DNA of 64,000 nt from Flavobacterium lacus. Its GTDB lineage: Bacteria; Bacteroidota; Bacteroidia; Flavobacteriales; Flavobacteriaceae. The position numbers and the translations under genes are program-made. Below are positions 62,280-64,000 of this stretch, piece after piece. Position 1 is the stretch's first letter, and each line of letters begins with the position of its first letter. The notes under the pieces are model-generated. The model saw nothing but the letters and a program-made list of their open reading frames with translations, did no database searches and had not been told where the DNA came from. The stretch covers positions 62,001-126,000 of the forward strand of contig NZ_QLSV01000004.1 of assembly GCF_003268815.1 (NCBI RefSeq), in the 5' to 3' direction.

Positions 62280-64000
62280 ATGAAAAAGTTGAATAATCTA
62301 TATATTTTTTCCATTATTGCATTTCTTGCTTCTTGCAGTAACACACGTTTTTTGCCGGAAGGGGAATTATTATACACCGGAGCAAAAGTAAAAGTAGAGG
62401 GTGACAGTCTCTCCAAAAGCGAAAAAAAAGATTTAAAAACGCAGTTGAATGAATTACCCCGCCCAAAACCCAATTCTTCTATATTAGGGTTAAAACCGAA
62501 ATTATATTTTTATAACCTCGCTGGCGAACCCAAAAAGGAAAAAGGATTTCGTCATTGGTTGAGAAATACGGTTGGAGAAGCACCGGTTTTATTTAGTCAA
62601 GTGGATCGACAATATAACCAAGATGTATTGCAAAATTATGTTGAAAATAGTGGTTATTTCAATGCTGAAACAAAATCTGATTCGACTAGAAGAAATAAAA
62701 AAGCAAGTGTAGTTTATACCGTCAAACCCAAAAAGCAATATAGTATTAGAAATGTAACTTTTCCGGATGATTCTACTCAGCTGGCAAAAGATATTCGTGA
62801 ATCAACTCGAAGAAGTCGCTTACGTCCTAAGCAAGGTTATAGTTTAGAAGCCATAAAAGAAGAGCGAATTCGTATTGATTCTCGCTTAAAAGAAAAAGGA
62901 TATTATTATTTCAATGCGGATTATTTATTAATTCAAGCCGACACAACTGTGGCTCCACATCAAGTGGATTTGGTTGTGAAAATTAAAAATGAAACACCCG
63001 CTTTGGCTAAGAAGCAATTTCGTATCAAAGATATTGTGGTTTATCCAAATTATACAATTCAAAATGACAGTATTCGAATAGCTTCCGATTCCAAAGTTCA
63101 ATACAAAGATTTTACGATTATAGATCCCGAGAATCTATTCAAGCCCCAAATTTTTGATCGCACTTTGTATTTTAAAAAGAATGATTTATACAACCGAACA
63201 GATCATAATTTATCACTAAATAGATTGGTTAGCATGGGAACTTTTAAGTTTGTAAAAAATGAATTTAAAGTGGCTGATACCACCGGAAATTATTTGAATG
63301 CTTATTATTACTTAACACCAATGCCAAAAAAATCCATTCGAATGGAACTGTTAGCAAAAACCAACTCGGCTAATTATACGGGAACAGAATTAAATATTAA
63401 TTGGAGTAATCGAAATACGTTTAAAGGTGCTGAATTGCTTACCATTTCTGCTTTTGGTGGAATGGAAGTACAGGTTTCAGGACAAAATAATGGTTTTAAT
63501 GTTTATGGGGTTGGAACCGAAGCCAGTTTAGTTTGGCCAAGAATAATCGCTCCGTTTAAGTTTGAATCAGCTAGTGGTTTTGTTCCAAGAACTAAAGCTA
63601 CTATTGGGTATGAATTTCAACAACGCAGTAAATTATATTCGCTTCAAACTTTCAAAGGTTCTTTTGGTTATTTATGGAAAGAAAATGAACGAAAAGAGCA
63701 CCAATTGACGCTGTCTGAAATCACGTATACGAGTCCGCAAAATGTAACGCAATTGTATCAAGATCAAATTGCTATTAATCCAACTTTGGAGCGAATTATT
63801 GAAAAGCAATTAATTTTCGGACCAACCTACTCGTACACGTATACCAACACGATGCAGCGAAGAAGAAAAAGCACATTTTACTATAAAGGAAGTGTCGATT
63901 TTTCTGGAAACATAACAGGATTGTTAACTGGAGCTGATGTTAAAAATGACAAACAGGTTGAAATTTTTAGTGTTCCATTTAGTCAATTTGTGAAAATTGA
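62280..64000 (+). CDS. tamL: TamL, lipoprotein TamA/BamA-like barrel protein (5' part)
   Basis: 573 codons are present; the gene runs off the right edge. The signal IIAFLASC makes it a lipoprotein, unlike TamA, which fits TamL of Bacteroidota. POTRA-type modules follow (GELLYTGAKVKVEGDS, YSIRNVTFPDDS, FRIKDIVVYPNYT). The Omp85 barrel then begins around MPKKSIRMELLAKTNSANYTG. The lateral-gate end of the barrel lies outside. It starts 3 nt after tamB, so the two are co-expressed to form the TAM bridge. Confidence 0.92.
   Translation, partial: MKKLNNLYIFSIIAFLASCSNTRFLPEGELLYTGAKVKVEGDSLSKSEKKDLKTQLNELPRPKPNSSILGLKPKLYFYNLAGEPKKEKGFRHWLRNTVGEAPVLFSQVDRQYNQDVLQNYVENSGYFNAETKSDSTRRNKKASVVYTVKPKKQYSIRNVTFPDDSTQLAKDIRESTRRSRLRPKQGYSLEAIKEERIRIDSRLKEKGYYYFNADYLLIQADTTVAPHQVDLVVKIKNETPALAKKQFRIKDIVVYPNYTIQNDSIRIASDSKVQYKDFTIIDPENLFKPQIFDRTLYFKKNDLYNRTDHNLSLNRLVSMGTFKFVKNEFKVADTTGNYLNAYYYLTPMPKKSIRMELLAKTNSANYTGTELNINWSNRNTFKGAELLTISAFGGMEVQVSGQNNGFNVYGVGTEASLVWPRIIAPFKFESASGFVPRTKATIGYEFQQRSKLYSLQTFKGSFGYLWKENERKEHQLTLSEITYTSPQNVTQLYQDQIAINPTLERIIEKQLIFGPTYSYTYTNTMQRRRKSTFYYKGSVDFSGNITGLLTGADVKNDKQVEIFSVPFSQFVKI

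Overview
The window reads as chromosomal DNA of a Flavobacterium-like member of the Bacteroidota. It is AT-rich and lacks Shine-Dalgarno sequences. Many genes carry an exact TAnnTTTG (-7) promoter box a few bases to a few tens of bases upstream of the start. Family content is typical of the group: a type IX secretion C-terminal tail, TamB/TamL, BT_3928, DUF3822, DUF4293, DUF1599, Bacteroidota-type Rho with a disordered insertion, and TAHPTQ-type PEP carboxylase. There is no prophage, IS element, CRISPR array, rRNA or tRNA; it is a core-genome segment dominated by housekeeping genes.

Layout. 1-5.1 kb: the start of a two-component-propeller regulator, a metal-binding HMA protein behind a perfect Crp-like palindrome, membrane lipid enzymes (YhhN, sterol-desaturase family), clpS-prmA, and a porin. 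5.2-14.4 kb: guaA, two LysM proteins, osmC, DUF3820, pyrG, yidC and a small membrane protein. 14.5-20.6 kb: a fasciclin lipoprotein, a secreted esterase with a T9SS tail, a YwqK protein, mnmA, a nitronate-monooxygenase-like protein and a small outer-membrane protein. 20.8-30.7 kb: lpd, an ABC exporter, truA, a phosphoesterase, a response regulator / small ORF / histidine kinase operon, DUF4293 and rho. 30.7-38.4 kb: tpiA-tlpA, an orphan DppB-like permease with BT_3928 and DUF1599, folP, rlmH, DUF3667 and the RNase P RNA gene. 38.4-46.3 kb: a tightly overlapping operon (pilin-like membrane protein, DUF3822, rsmD, lipoprotein), a RecD-like helicase, DUF4126, kdsB, a GH114-like protein, a spermidine-synthase-like protein and an acyltransferase. 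46.4-57 kb: a propeller lipoprotein, an XRE regulator with candidate operators, an M14 peptidase, an Lrp regulator, PEP carboxylase, DinB, DUF1456, pdxH, a CAP lipoprotein, a DUF6929-like protein and PPK2. 57.3-64 kb: tamB followed by the 5' part of tamL, cut by the window edge.

The most unusual signal is in the spacers. Several intergenic gaps are built of degenerate 7-mer or 8-mer units in strict phase. Two arrays run from GTTGTC-type units into the complementary GACAAC-type units, so they can fold on themselves. Other candidates worth testing are the XRE operator set, the pilin-like/DUF3822 operon, the small ORF inside the two-component operon, a palindrome over the PEP carboxylase promoter, a 17-bp direct repeat before the CAP gene, a GC-richer hairpin element before tamB, and a guaA message that may be leaderless. 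All functional statements rest on reading motifs by eye; no database search was run.
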